Assembly (NCBI GenBank): GCA_016783565.1
Contig: JADHWI010000023.1
Location: 1-37,733, forward strand
Direction of reading: 5' to 3'
DNA from: Kiritimatiellia bacterium
GTDB taxonomy: Bacteria > Verrucomicrobiota > Kiritimatiellia > UBA8416 > JADHWI01
Length of the DNA stretch: 37,733 nt
Each line of letters opens with the position of its first letter. The stretch's first letter is position 1. The position numbers and the translations under genes were made by a program. Shown here piece by piece: positions 26,307 to 35,925 of this stretch. The notes beneath the pieces were generated by a model. That model worked only from the letters and a program-made list of their open reading frames with translations. It was not told where the DNA came from and searched no databases.

Positions 26307-28133
26307 ATGAAGATTCACAATACACTATTAACCCTTCTCGTTATGGCGGGAAGCATTAGCCATGCCGCAGATTACCTTTCCCCAAAATCGCTTGTGACCG
26401 ACGGACAGATACTTTATGTCGGGGCCAATTCAGCAGCCAAAATCCTCTGTGTTGATACGGCGTCAGGAAAGATAACCAAGACCATCAATCTGCCAAAAAA
26501 CCCTACAGGAATCGCTCTCTCTGCCGACAAAACCACACTCTTCGTGAGCGGTGACGGACCAGACAGCGAAGTCTACATCATCGACAAAGCCAAGGGGGGA
26601 ATTAAAGAACAAATCAAGGTCGGCCACACACCCATGGCCCCCACCCCCTCGCCAGACGGCACCATGCTGTATGTCTGCAACCGCTTCAACAACGACATCA
26701 GCGTCATCGACCTCAAAACAAAGAAAACGGTCGCTCGGATACCGGTCACGCGTGAACCCGTAGCAGCCGTGCTGACTCCCGACGGAGGCACCCTGTTCGT
26801 CGCGAATCATCTGCCAACAGGCGCTGCCAACGTGGACCGCATGACATCTGTCATCGATGTCATCGACACCGCCACGCTAAAGGTGGTCTCGTCGATTCAT
26901 CTTCCAAACGGCGCTATCGACCTGCGCGGCATGACACTGTCACCTGATGGAAAACATGTCTACGTACCTTCAATTTTCGCACGTTTCCTCGTTCCCACCA
27001 CTCAGATTGCTCGAGGTTGGATTAATACACACGCGCTCAACATTCTCGACGTGGCATCCCGCAAATTGCTCTGGACCGTCTTACTGGATGATGTCGCCCT
27101 TGGCGCAGCCAACCCCTGGGGCGTCACCTGCACTCCCGACGGCAAGAAGATTTGCGTCTCACATGCGGCCACCCACGAGATCAGCGTGATCGACACAGAA
27201 GCACTCATGGCCAAACTGGCACCCATTCCAGCACGCGCCACGGCCGGACTGACCATTCCTGAATATGAATCCCTGCCAGATAATCCTGCGAACAGCCTAA
27301 GCTTCCTGACCGGCATCCGGCAACGCATCAAGTTGCCGGGAAACGGTCCGCGCGGCATCGCAGTCGTCGGTAACGAACTGGCGGTTGCGCAGTATTTTTC
27401 AGATTCAATCGCCATGGTATCACTGGACAATGAAAATGCTGACATCCGTTCCATTGAATTAGGATCAAACAAAGAAATGGATCTCGTGCGCAAAGGGCAC
27501 ATGCACTTCGAAGATGCCTCACTGTGCTTCCAGCAATGGCAAAGTTGCAGCACATGCCATCCAGATGCGCGTACGGATGCCGTAAACTGGGATCTGCTCA
27601 ATGACGGGATAGGAAATCCCAAGAGCACAAAGAGCCTGCTGCTTGCTCACCAGACACCACCAGTTATGATTACCGGCATCCGAGAGAAGGCTGAAGTCGC
27701 CGTTCGTGCAGGCATCCGCTACATCCAGTTCGCAATGCCTGAGGAGGAGAAAGCCAGCGCAATTGATGCCTATCTCAGCTCACTCAAACCTATCCCCAGT
27801 CCACACTTGGAGAACGGCAAGCTAAGCAAATCCGCCAAGCGAGGCAAAAATCTGTTTCAGACAGCAGGCTGCACACTCTGCCACACTGGCCCGCAATTGA
27901 CCGATAAGCAAAACCACAACGTGGGCACAGGCGACGGCATGGAAGAAGAGACAGAATTCGACACGCCAACCCTGATTGAAGTATGGCGAACCGCGCCCTA
28001 TCTCTATGATGGGCGCGCAGCGACCATGAAAGATGTCTTCAAGGCGTTCAACCCAAAAGATTCACACGGAATCACCTCCGGCCTGAATGACGAAGATTTG
28101 AACGACCTCGCAGAATACGTACTCTCGCTTTAA
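26307..28133 (+). CDS. Exported YVTN beta-propeller and cytochrome c fusion protein
   Basis: A 608-residue exported protein with signal peptide MKIHNTLLTLLVMAGSISHA. Residues about 20-370 are a seven-bladed-propeller-type repeat region with recurrent (V/I)ID and PDG(K/T)xLYV motifs (ALSADKTTLFVSG, PSPDGTMLYVCN, LTPDGGTLFVAN, LSPDGKHVYVPS, CTPDGKKICVSH). The C-terminal part carries two haem-binding motifs, CSTCH at residue 414 and CTLCH at 522, with TPTLIEVWRTAPYLYDGRAA characteristic of the MauG/di-haem cytochrome c peroxidase family. A role in periplasmic oxidation or electron transfer is likely, but the substrate is unknown. ATG 26307 has GGAG about 11 bases upstream; a longer start at 26280 is less suited to the signal peptide. 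It ends directly against the thiH stop codon. Confidence 0.88.
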   Translation: MKIHNTLLTLLVMAGSISHAADYLSPKSLVTDGQILYVGANSAAKILCVDTASGKITKTINLPKNPTGIALSADKTTLFVSGDGPDSEVYIIDKAKGGIKEQIKVGHTPMAPTPSPDGTMLYVCNRFNNDISVIDLKTKKTVARIPVTREPVAAVLTPDGGTLFVANHLPTGAANVDRMTSVIDVIDTATLKVVSSIHLPNGAIDLRGMTLSPDGKHVYVPSIFARFLVPTTQIARGWINTHALNILDVASRKLLWTVLLDDVALGAANPWGVTCTPDGKKICVSHAATHEISVIDTEALMAKLAPIPARATAGLTIPEYESLPDNPANSLSFLTGIRQRIKLPGNGPRGIAVVGNELAVAQYFSDSIAMVSLDNENADIRSIELGSNKEMDLVRKGHMHFEDASLCFQQWQSCSTCHPDARTDAVNWDLLNDGIGNPKSTKSLLLAHQTPPVMITGIREKAEVAVRAGIRYIQFAMPEEEKASAIDAYLSSLKPIPSPHLENGKLSKSAKRGKNLFQTAGCTLCHTGPQLTDKQNHNVGTGDGMEEETEFDTPTLIEVWRTAPYLYDGRAATMKDVFKAFNPKDSHGITSGLNDEDLNDLAEYVLSL

Positions 28134-29294
28134 TTAAATTTTTTGCGGTTCTGAAAGCGCGGAAAATACAGCGTCCCAGTTTTTGAACACGGGATCCAGT
28201 CCCTGCGCACGCAGCATGCTGCAAAATGCATAAATATCACGTGTATCACTGACGTCAAACTGGCTCCCGGTCGTCGCATCATCCGGCAGATAGCCCCCTA
28301 CCGTCGTGCGACTGGCCGCACTCATTCTGCATATACCCACGCCGGCCAATCCATCGCGAAAAACCGCACGCTCACGCGTAGACAACACCAACGGAACATC
28401 CGGTAAGCAAATGCGGAATGCGTAAATATATTGCGCAAGTTGACGATCATCCACCGGATACGGTGCAGTATAATGCCCCTGCTCATCGCATAGACGCGGA
28501 AACGACACCATCACACCCGATCGCCAATGCTCACGACGCAAAGTTTCCAAATGGCGGTACAGACAAATCAATTCAGTACGGGGATCCGACAACCCCAAAA
28601 GTGCACCGATGCCAACCGTTCGTATACCGGCCGCCAAGGCCCGTGCCGGCGCATCAAGTCGGTACAAATAATCTTGCTTCTCACCCCATCGATGCAATTC
28701 CGCGTACGCATCAGGATCATAGGTTTCCTGATACAACGTTACGCTCATACAACCTGCCTCACTCAATGCCGCATACTCCGACTGCGTCATTGCAAAGGCT
28801 TCAACAGAAACATTGTGCACATGCTGCGCGGCCAACCGTACGTTCTCAAAAAGGTAGTCAAAATCCGCCTGCGGGCACCGTTCACCCGTGAGCAACAAAA
28901 CATCTTCAAAGCCCATGGCCTTTAAAGCCAACAGCTCTGCCTCAACCTGGGAACAATTCAAACATGATCGCTCCTGCATCCGGTCTGCCGCAAAGCCGCA
29001 GTATGCGCACCCACCGTTACAATAATTGGAAAGATATAGCGGCGCATACAAAGAGATGGTTCGGCCAAAATGACGCCGGGTCAGCGTCAGTGCACGTTGC
29101 GCCATGGGCTCAAGATAATCTGCAGCAGCCGAAGAAAGTAATGCCGCAAGGTCACGTACACCGGGTGCATTTGTACGCAATGCACGCTGTACGTCCCCGA
29201 CATCCGCTGTTTGAGCAATTTCGACCCAGGGCAACGGATTTAACCAGTCCGGCATATCCGCCACTACGCTCATATCGCTATTCCCTTCTGCCAT
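28134..29294 (-). CDS. thiH: 2-Iminoacetate synthase ThiH
   Basis: Radical SAM tyrosine lyase giving dehydroglycine for the thiazole of thiamine; oxygen-sensitive, so it points to anaerobic life. The motif SNYCNGGCAYCGFAADR (CxxxCxxC) is near residue 90. MGFEDVLLLTGERCPQ, VSVEAFAMTQSEYAAL, VTLYQETYDPDAYAELHRWG, RTVGIGALLGLSDPRTE, MVSFPRLC and ISTRERAxFRDGL-like LSTRERAVFRDGL follow. At 386 residues it is full length. ATG 29294 is used; ATG 29273, with AGAAGGG upstream, is an alternative. The stop codon touches that of the convergent cytochrome gene. Confidence 0.95.
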   Translation of the reverse strand: MAEGNSDMSVVADMPDWLNPLPWVEIAQTADVGDVQRALRTNAPGVRDLAALLSSAAADYLEPMAQRALTLTRRHFGRTISLYAPLYLSNYCNGGCAYCGFAADRMQERSCLNCSQVEAELLALKAMGFEDVLLLTGERCPQADFDYLFENVRLAAQHVHNVSVEAFAMTQSEYAALSEAGCMSVTLYQETYDPDAYAELHRWGEKQDYLYRLDAPARALAAGIRTVGIGALLGLSDPRTELICLYRHLETLRREHWRSGVMVSFPRLCDEQGHYTAPYPVDDRQLAQYIYAFRICLPDVPLVLSTRERAVFRDGLAGVGICRMSAASRTTVGGYLPDDATTGSQFDVSDTRDIYAFCSMLRAQGLDPVFKNWDAVFSALSEPQKI

Positions 29295-29317
29295 GAAGTC
29301 CGACTCCCATGCTCACT

Positions 29318-30133
29318 TCAGTTCCGGGGCTCGGATCCATCCAGAAACGCCGTCAGGGGACTGGTGGCCACGGCTTGATCACTGCGGGGCATAATTCCCG
29401 ATTTCCTTCCCGCCTCGCCAGCCGATACGGCTTGTGCAAAGGCCCCCGCCATGCCAACCGGATCATCGGCTGCCGCTATCGCACTGTTTACCAACACGGC
29501 GGAACATCCCATTTCAATAGCGGCTGCCGCTTCCGAAGGCGAACGCAATCCCGCGTCAACGATCACAGGAATACGACTGTCTCGAATAATCAGCCTCAAC
29601 ATCTCCGCCGTACCAATTCCGCCACCACTTCCAATCGCGGAACCCAGCGGCATCACAGAGGCACAACCCACCTCCTCCAACCGCTTCGCCAGAACCGGAT
29701 CAGCCGGCATGTACGGCATCACAACAAAATCCTGCCGAACCAACTCAACACAAGCCTCATAAGTCTCAATTGGATCCGGCATCAGGTGATGAGGGTTGGG
29801 ATGAATCTCCACTTTCACAAAAGGGCTATCACTGATCTCTCTCGCCAATACGGCCGCACGAATGGCCTCTTGCGCTGTTCGTGCACCGGAGGTGTTCGGC
29901 ATCAGAGTGACGTCCTTAAGCTCTGAGAGCGGACCGAACAAGTCATCTTCCTGCCGGTCACGATTGAACCGCCGCAACGCCACGGTGACCAGCTCGGACC
30001 CAGACGCCTCGATTGCCTGCACCATGGTCTCTGAATCAGAAAACTTTCCCGTACCCATGAGAAGACGCGAGCCAAAGACCTGCGTCCCCAATATCAATTT
30101 ATCATCCTGCGCAACACTCACGTTGTTTGTCAC
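29318..30133 (-). CDS. thiG: Thiazole synthase ThiG
   Basis: TIM-barrel enzyme that condenses deoxyxylulose phosphate, dehydroglycine and ThiS thiocarboxylate sulfur. [20 protein letters not shown] opens the fold. [43 protein letters not shown] (Schiff-base Lys), [35 protein letters not shown] and [14 protein letters not shown] follow. The length of 271 residues is normal. The GTG start at 30133 overlaps the thiS stop by four bases, so the pair is translationally coupled. Confidence 0.97.
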   Translation of the reverse strand: MTNNVSVAQDDKLILGTQVFGSRLLMGTGKFSDSETMVQAIEASGSELVTVALRRFNRDRQEDDLFGPLSELKDVTLMPNTSGARTAQEAIRAAVLAREISDSPFVKVEIHPNPHHLMPDPIETYEACVELVRQDFVVMPYMPADPVLAKRLEEVGCASVMPLGSAIGSGGGIGTAEMLRLIIRDSRIPVIVDAGLRSPSEAAAAIEMGCSAVLVNSAIAAADDPVGMAGAFAQAVSAGEAGRKSGIMPRSDQAVATSPLTAFLDGSEPRN

Positions 30134-30330
30134 CCTCCACCGGCAAAAGTCAGTATCTCAACTTGATCACCATCCTGAATCGTCTTTTCCTCTCGACGCA
30201 GACGCGGAACCACTTCTTCATTAACGGTCACCGCAATACGATCGCCCGTCACCCCGTACGCTTCGAGAAGCGCGACCAGAGTTGAACCGCTCTCGAATAG
30301 GAATGCCTCGCCATTCACCTGAATCGTCAT
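30130..30330 (-). CDS. thiS: Sulfur carrier protein ThiS
   Basis: A 66-residue ubiquitin-like sulfur carrier starting [20 protein letters not shown] and ending in the required Gly-Gly ([10 protein letters not shown], three glycines). The C-terminal Gly is adenylated by a ThiF-type enzyme, then thiocarboxylated. A longer frame starts at 30378, but ATG 30330 with GAGG 9 bases upstream matches the family. No thiamine-pyrophosphate riboswitch signature is seen in the 102 bases upstream. The ThiF-like gene that could activate it lies at 33604, not in this operon. Confidence 0.95.
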   Translation of the reverse strand: MTIQVNGEAFLFESGSTLVALLEAYGVTGDRIAVTVNEEVVPRLRREEKTIQDGDQVEILTFAGGG

Positions 30331-30432
30331 GTTTTCACGCCTCAATTCCTTTATCGCAAACGATTGCATCGCCTGCAAATTGTTCTTATATCCCGATTAA
30401 GCTCCGTTTGCGAGACGAGAGTGGAAATCGAC

Positions 30433-31500
30433 TCACCGCTTGGCAATCCAACCACCACCCACCAACTCATCTCCAACATAAAATGCCGCGATCTGCCCGG
30501 GTGTTACCGCAAATTGCGGCAACTCAAAAACAACCTCAGCGGCATGCCCACCCGATACCGGCGCCACTGTCGACGCGGCTGCTTCGCTGTTATACCGAAT
30601 CTTCGTACAGGCAGCGAAAGCTTCATCAGGTGCAGAACCAGAGATCCAATGTACCCCCTCAACACAGACTGTCGCGGAATAAAGGGCCTCTCTGGGGCCC
30701 ACCACCACGGTATTCTCTTCAGCGTCAAGCGAAACCACAAACACCGGCTCACCCACAGCAATGCCTAAGCCCTTTCGCTGTCCCACCGTGTATCGATGAA
30801 TTCCTTCGTGACGGCCCAGTCGTTTACCCGTTGTATCTACAATCCAACCACTCCGGGACACCTCAGGACGAAGCTGCTCAGTAAGCTCGGAGTGATGCCC
30901 GCTAGTCACAAAACACAGCTCCTGACTCTCCTTGCGCATACCCCCCGGAACACCTCGGCTCTCGCAGTACGCACGAACATCGTCCTTCCCCATTTCTCCA
31001 AGCGGAAACAGCACGTGCTGAAGTTGTTGTTGAGTAAGCGCAAAAAGGAAATAAGTCTGATCCTTTGTCTCATCCTGCCCACGGAGCATATGACAAATAC
31101 CGGCATCATCAAGCGTGATGCGCGCATAATGCCCCGTTGCAAGCCGTGTAATACCCATCGCGGCAGCTCGATCCATAAGGGCGCCGAATTTGATCAGGGG
31201 ATTGCAACGCCCACACGGCGAGGGCGTGCGACCGCACGCGTATTCATCGGCGAAGTAATCAACAATCTCACGCTGAAACTCCTCTCGAAAATCCACAACG
31301 TAATGCGGAAAACCCAGCGTCGCAGCCACATGTTGCGCATGCAGTATATCTTCATCCGAACAGCACCGCGATCCACCACCCCACATTTTCACCGTCAGCC
31401 CCACCACCTCGGCACCCTGATCCAACAGCAAAGCGGCAGCGGCATTGCTGTCCACACCGCCACTCATCGCTATTCCGATTTTCTGTCCTTCCAATGTCAT
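30433..31500 (-). CDS. mnmA: tRNA-uridine 2-sulfurtransferase MnmA
   Basis: PP-loop enzyme making 2-thiouridine at position 34 of Glu, Gln and Lys tRNAs. It begins MTLEGQKIGIAMSGGVDSNA (PP-loop, here SGGVDSN rather than SGGVDSS). RTPSPCGRCNPLIKFG carries the first catalytic Cys, RLATGHYARI and QDETKDQTYFLFAL follow, and SQELCFV carries the second. VGQRKGLGIAVGEPVFV and a C-terminal beta-barrel complete it. The length is 356 residues. A longer TTG-started frame from 31617 would run through the metY terminator and adds an unsupported 39 residues, so ATG 31500 is preferred, although its Shine-Dalgarno is weak. Confidence 0.94.
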   Translation of the reverse strand: MTLEGQKIGIAMSGGVDSNAAAALLLDQGAEVVGLTVKMWGGGSRCCSDEDILHAQHVAATLGFPHYVVDFREEFQREIVDYFADEYACGRTPSPCGRCNPLIKFGALMDRAAAMGITRLATGHYARITLDDAGICHMLRGQDETKDQTYFLFALTQQQLQHVLFPLGEMGKDDVRAYCESRGVPGGMRKESQELCFVTSGHHSELTEQLRPEVSRSGWIVDTTGKRLGRHEGIHRYTVGQRKGLGIAVGEPVFVVSLDAEENTVVVGPREALYSATVCVEGVHWISGSAPDEAFAACTKIRYNSEAAASTVAPVSGGHAAEVVFELPQFAVTPGQIAAFYVGDELVGGGWIAKR

Positions 31501-31566
31501 GACCGCATTTGTACTTTCATCGTTGCCTGCACGTTGAAGCCTCAACAAAGCCCCACCCGAACAAAA

Positions 31567-31596
31567 GGGACACGGAACGTCAAGCGCCCGTGTCCC
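31567..31596 (-). terminator. Rho-independent terminator after metY
   Basis: On the minus strand a perfect 9-base-pair stem GGGACACGG / CCGTGTCCC (loop of 12) is followed by TTTTGTT. It lies 21 bases past the metY stop and before the mnmA start at 31500, separating the two transcription units. Confidence 0.65.
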
Positions 31597-31617
31597 CAGC
31601 TTGAAAAAAATTTTCAA

Positions 31618-32916
<1,299 letters not shown>

Positions 32917-32939
32917 TCATCTCCTCTGCTGTTAATCTC

Positions 32940-32951
32940 ATTTAATTAAAT
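32940..32951. promoter_or_regulatory. AT-rich palindrome before metY
   Basis: ATTTAATTAAAT is a perfect 12-base palindrome 27 bases before ATG 32913. It may be an operator for the adjacent Rrf2 regulator, but AT-rich palindromes arise by chance and no second copy was found in the window. Confidence 0.25.
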
Positions 32952-32977
32952 TACATTCCACCCAGCTCTTTGCTGCA

Positions 32978-33418
32978 CTAGATTGCATAGCTCAACGCAT
33001 CAACCTGCTGTAACGCAATGGCGCGATCAGCCAAATCAGCCACGGTAATACCATCAAAGAAAGAATGCATTCGACTCTCTGCCTCTATCCATACATCTCG
33101 CGTCACACATTCTGCAACACGATCACATTCATTGGCACCACAGGGCGTCAAAGCCAAAGGCCCCTCCGTCGACTCCAGGACGCTGTAAAGGGTAATCTCG
33201 CGCGGCGATTTGTTCAGAGTAAATCCACCGTGAACACCACGATGGCTACGCACCAAGCCACCCGCCTTCAGCTTTACGAGCAATTGTTCCGCATAATCGG
33301 CCGATATCCCCTCTGCTAAGGCAATTTCCTTCTTACGAACAGGCCCATCATCAACATGCAAAGCCAAATAGACCATGATACGCGAGGCGTATCGGCCCTT
33401 TGTTGATATTTCCATCAT
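32978..33418 (-). CDS. Rrf2-family transcription regulator with three cysteines
   Basis: A winged-helix regulator of the Rrf2 family (IscR, CymR, NsrR). It begins MMEISTKGRYASRIMVYLAL, continues KKEIALAEGISADYAEQLLV (recognition region) and LVRSHRGVHGGFTLNKSPRE, and then has three cysteines in LTPCGANECDRVAECVTRDV (CxxxxCxxxxxC), the place where IscR and NsrR bind an iron-sulfur cluster. At 146 residues it is normal length. Its neighbours are metY (downstream, same strand) and a divergent ThiF-like/cysK unit, which suggests a sulfur- or cluster-responsive switch comparable to CymR. That function is inference. ATG 33418 and 33415 are both possible; AGGAAAG lies upstream. Confidence 0.9.
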   Translation of the reverse strand: MMEISTKGRYASRIMVYLALHVDDGPVRKKEIALAEGISADYAEQLLVKLKAGGLVRSHRGVHGGFTLNKSPREITLYSVLESTEGPLALTPCGANECDRVAECVTRDVWIEAESRMHSFFDGITVADLADRAIALQQVDALSYAI

Positions 33419-33506
33419 AACAACTTACACACTTCCTTTCTCTCCAATGCAAACTCTGCTACGTTAAACTTCATCATTAAAACCGTGACGGCTGTCGAAT
33501 ATATGA

Positions 33507-33535
33507 TTGACACGATTATGTTTATCATGTTTACT
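33507..33535 (+). promoter_or_regulatory. Promoter for the ThiF-like gene and divergent control region
   Basis: TTGACA (33507-33512), a 17-base spacer and TTTACT (33530-33535) lie about 70 bases before GTG 33604. On the minus strand the same stretch shows a direct repeat AAACAT-GAT-AAACAT overlapping the spacer, a candidate operator. The rrf2 promoter on the other strand is not clear. Confidence 0.5.
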
Positions 33536-33603
33536 CCAGTTCACAGTGATCGGCAAGAGAAAATATATAGTTTTTAAACATTCAACCTTGGAGCTATGAA
33601 TCC

Positions 33604-34344
33604 GTGTTGCTGAACGCAAAACAGTCAGAACGCTATCATCGCCAAGTCCAGCTTCCCGAAATTGGGGACACGGGGCAGGAGGCATTGCTGGAAGCTTCTG
33701 TCTTGATTGTGGGAGTGGGCGGTCTGGGCTCCCCTGCTGCACTATATCTGGCAGCAGCAGGTGTAGGCACGCTGGGTCTCATGGATGACGATCGCGTGGA
33801 ACTGTCCAACCTTCAGAGACAAATACTTTACAAAACGTCAGATATCTCACGAGATAAGACCCGCATCGCTGCGAAGGCTTTAACCGCACTAAACGGTGAC
33901 ACAACCGTCCGAGAATACCCCATGCGGTTGACCGTCGATAACGCCCCAGACATCCTTCCTCAATACGCATTTGTGCTGGATGCCACCGACAATCTCGAAA
34001 GTAAATTTCTCATTGCAGACGCCTGCCATGCTGCGGGAACCCCCTACTCCCACGCCGGAATCTGTCGTTTTTTCGGACAAACCATGACGATTATTCCAGG
34101 ACATAGCGCCTGTTACCGTTGCGTCTTCGACGCACCTCCGAAACAACCGGAACCACCCCCAATCGGTCCTCTGGGAGCCGTGCCGGGGATCATTGGCTCA
34201 ATTCAGGCCTGCGAAGCCATTAAGCACATAACAGGGCAAGGTCAACTGCTAACCAATCGACTGCTAACAGTAGACGCACTCACCATGCGAATGAGGACAA
34301 TCAACTTCACCAGACGACTTGACTGTCCGCTTTGCAACGCGTAA
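33604..34344 (+). CDS. ThiF/MoeB/HesA-family E1-like adenylyltransferase
   Basis: Adenylates the C-terminal glycine of a ubiquitin-like sulfur carrier such as ThiS. SERYHRQVQLPEIGDTGQEA opens the protein. The nucleotide loop is VLIVGVGGLGSPAALYLAAA near residue 36, then DDDRVELSNLQRQILY, DATDNLESKFLIADAC, CYRCVF and CPLC near the end (four zinc ligands). Where ThiF and MoeB have a Cys-containing crossover loop before VGPxxGVxGxxQA, this protein reads PEPPPIGPLGAVPGIIGSIQ without the Cys. At 246 residues it is typical. GTG 33604 is the start, with GGAG about 10 bases upstream. It could serve ThiS at 30130-30330, but it is in a different unit with cysK. Confidence 0.9.
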   Translation: MLLNAKQSERYHRQVQLPEIGDTGQEALLEASVLIVGVGGLGSPAALYLAAAGVGTLGLMDDDRVELSNLQRQILYKTSDISRDKTRIAAKALTALNGDTTVREYPMRLTVDNAPDILPQYAFVLDATDNLESKFLIADACHAAGTPYSHAGICRFFGQTMTIIPGHSACYRCVFDAPPKQPEPPPIGPLGAVPGIIGSIQACEAIKHITGQGQLLTNRLLTVDALTMRMRTINFTRRLDCPLCNA

Positions 34345-34346
34345 TT

Positions 34347-34375
34347 TTGACAAAAAGATAAGACAAAGACAATAA
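34347..34375 (+). promoter_or_regulatory. Possible promoter for cysK
   Basis: TTGACA (34347-34352), a 17-base spacer and CAATAA (34370-34375) lie 58 bases before ATG 34434. The consensus -35 directly follows the ThiF-like stop. Confidence 0.4.
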
Positions 34376-34433
34376 GGTAGCGGGAGAGACAAGGTCACTG
34401 TATCACAACGCAAAGCAGGAGGATACATAAAAG

Positions 34434-35384
34434 ATGAGCTATGCAACGGATAATTCATATGCAATCGGAAACACACCACTCGTACAACTGCGTAAAGTTG
34501 TAAACAGCGATAACGCCACAGTTCTCGCAAAAATCGAGGGCCGCAACCCTGCTTACTCAGTCAAATGCCGCATTGGAGCAGCCATGATATGGGATGCCGA
34601 AGAACGCGGCGTGCTCAAGCCCGGAATGGAGATCATTGAACCGACTAGCGGCAACACAGGAATCGCACTGGCGTTTGTGGGTGCTGCGCGTGGCTACCCG
34701 GTGACGCTTATCATGCCTGACAGCATGAGCGTTGAGCGCCGAAAAGTACTCAAAGCCCTGGGAGCCAACCTGGAACTGACAGATGGTTCAAAAGGAATGC
34801 CGGGCGCAATCAACCGGGCGCAAGAGATGCTGAACGAATCACCCGATAGATACTTCATGCCTCATCAATTCAAGAACCCTGCCAACCCCGGAATTCACGC
34901 CAAAACGACAGGTCCTGAAATCTGGGATGCTACCGAAGGCAACGTGGATGTACTCGTCGCCGGAGTCGGTACCGGTGGTACCATTACGGGCATATCCCGC
35001 TTCCTCAAAGAATCAAAAGGCAAAAAGGTTCTCACCGTAGCCGTGGAGCCAACCAACAGCCCGGTGATAACCCAGAAACTGGCAGGCGAAGATCTAAAAC
35101 CCGGACCGCACGTGATTCAAGGCATCGGAGCCGGGTTCATCCCGGACGTACTGGATCTCGACCTTATCGACCGTGTAGAACAGGTCACGAATGAAGAGGC
35201 GCTCGATTTTGCACGCCGCCTGGCGAAGGAAGAAGGCATCCTGTCAGGCATCTCCTGCGGCGCAGCAACTGCCGTTGCCGCGCGATTGTCTCAGGACCCG
35301 GAATTCGCAGGAAAGACCATTGTCGTCATTCTTCCCGATTCAGGCGAACGATACCTTTCAACTGTTCTCTGGGAAGGCCAGTGA
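34434..35384 (+). CDS. cysK: Cysteine synthase (O-acetylserine sulfhydrylase)
   Basis: PLP enzyme making cysteine from O-acetylserine and sulfide. Motifs are [31 protein letters not shown] with the PLP Lys, the phosphate/substrate loop [51 protein letters not shown] and [15 protein letters not shown]. At 316 residues it fits CysK. AGGAGG is 11 bases before ATG 34434, slightly far. The last third includes [19 protein letters not shown] as in CysK. Its neighbours are the ThiF-like gene, superoxide reductase and a homocysteine methyltransferase on the same strand. Confidence 0.96.
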   Translation: MSYATDNSYAIGNTPLVQLRKVVNSDNATVLAKIEGRNPAYSVKCRIGAAMIWDAEERGVLKPGMEIIEPTSGNTGIALAFVGAARGYPVTLIMPDSMSVERRKVLKALGANLELTDGSKGMPGAINRAQEMLNESPDRYFMPHQFKNPANPGIHAKTTGPEIWDATEGNVDVLVAGVGTGGTITGISRFLKESKGKKVLTVAVEPTNSPVITQKLAGEDLKPGPHVIQGIGAGFIPDVLDLDLIDRVEQVTNEEALDFARRLAKEEGILSGISCGAATAVAARLSQDPEFAGKTIVVILPDSGERYLSTVLWEGQ

Positions 35385-35481
35385 ATAGCTTGACAACGAG
35401 GCGGTTGTAGTGTTGAGATCTTTTGGTCGGGCTGCACGGTGCAGCTCGGAACGTTGCGGACGAGATGAGGAGGATGAGAAC

Positions 35482-35919
35482 ATGAGCGTATACCAGTGTA
35501 GCGTGTGTGGCCACATCGAGCTGAAAGGCATACCGGAGAAGTGCCTGGTTTGCAGAGCGCCTCAGAGCGCATTTCAGGAAGCCCCTGATGCGTTAAAACG
35601 AGCAGCGGACCCCGCCAACCCCACGGAAGCGGAACAGAAGCACATTCCCAAGATCGTGGTCGTCCCCGACTGCGGCCTGCTGGATAACTGCACTGACGTG
35701 CATATCAAAGTGGGAGAGATCCCGCACGTTATGACGCCCGAACATTACATCAGCTATATTGATGCATACATCAACGAGGACTTTATTTCACGCATCTGGC
35801 TGTCCCCGGCTGGCTGCAATGCTGCAGCGGGACTGCACCTGAAAGCATCCTCAGGAAAATTCACGGCAATCGAACATTGCAACCAGCACGGCAACTGGAT
35901 TGCCGAAGTGGAACTCTAG
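35482..35919 (+). CDS. Superoxide reductase with N-terminal rubredoxin-like domain
   Basis: Reduces superoxide to peroxide without making oxygen, typical of anaerobes; cytoplasmic. The N-terminal domain (about residues 1-30) is a rubredoxin-like iron site, YQCSVCGHIELKGIPEKC then LVCRAP. The neelaredoxin-type domain follows: QKHIPKIVV (Lys and first His), VGEIPHVMTPEHYISYID (two His) and IEHCNQHGNWIAEVEL (Cys and last His), making the His4-Cys iron centre. The residue before the conserved Lys is Gln rather than the usual Glu. At 145 residues it is plausible. The longer frame from 35410 adds 24 residues with no match; ATG 35482 has GAGGAGG upstream. The homocysteine methyltransferase gene follows after 6 bases. 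Confidence 0.92.
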   Translation: MSVYQCSVCGHIELKGIPEKCLVCRAPQSAFQEAPDALKRAADPANPTEAEQKHIPKIVVVPDCGLLDNCTDVHIKVGEIPHVMTPEHYISYIDAYINEDFISRIWLSPAGCNAAAGLHLKASSGKFTAIEHCNQHGNWIAEVEL

Positions 35920-35925
35920 ACTCAC

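Noticed and set aside
30331-30432. Thiamine-pyrophosphate riboswitch before thiS
   Set aside because: The region is only 102 bases and lacks the conserved CTGAGA and ACCTGATC-type segments.
31501-31617. N-terminal extension of MnmA with a CPFC zinc-like pair
   Set aside because: It starts with TTG, would be read through the metY terminator hairpin, and MnmA normally begins just before the PP-loop. The CPFC pair is produced by the terminator sequence.
34345-34433. A second ThiS-like carrier or JAMM protease beside the ThiF-like gene, as in the Wolinella homocysteine system
   Set aside because: The gap to cysK is 89 bases and holds no reading frame ending in Gly-Gly; no JAMM motif is seen in any gene of the window.
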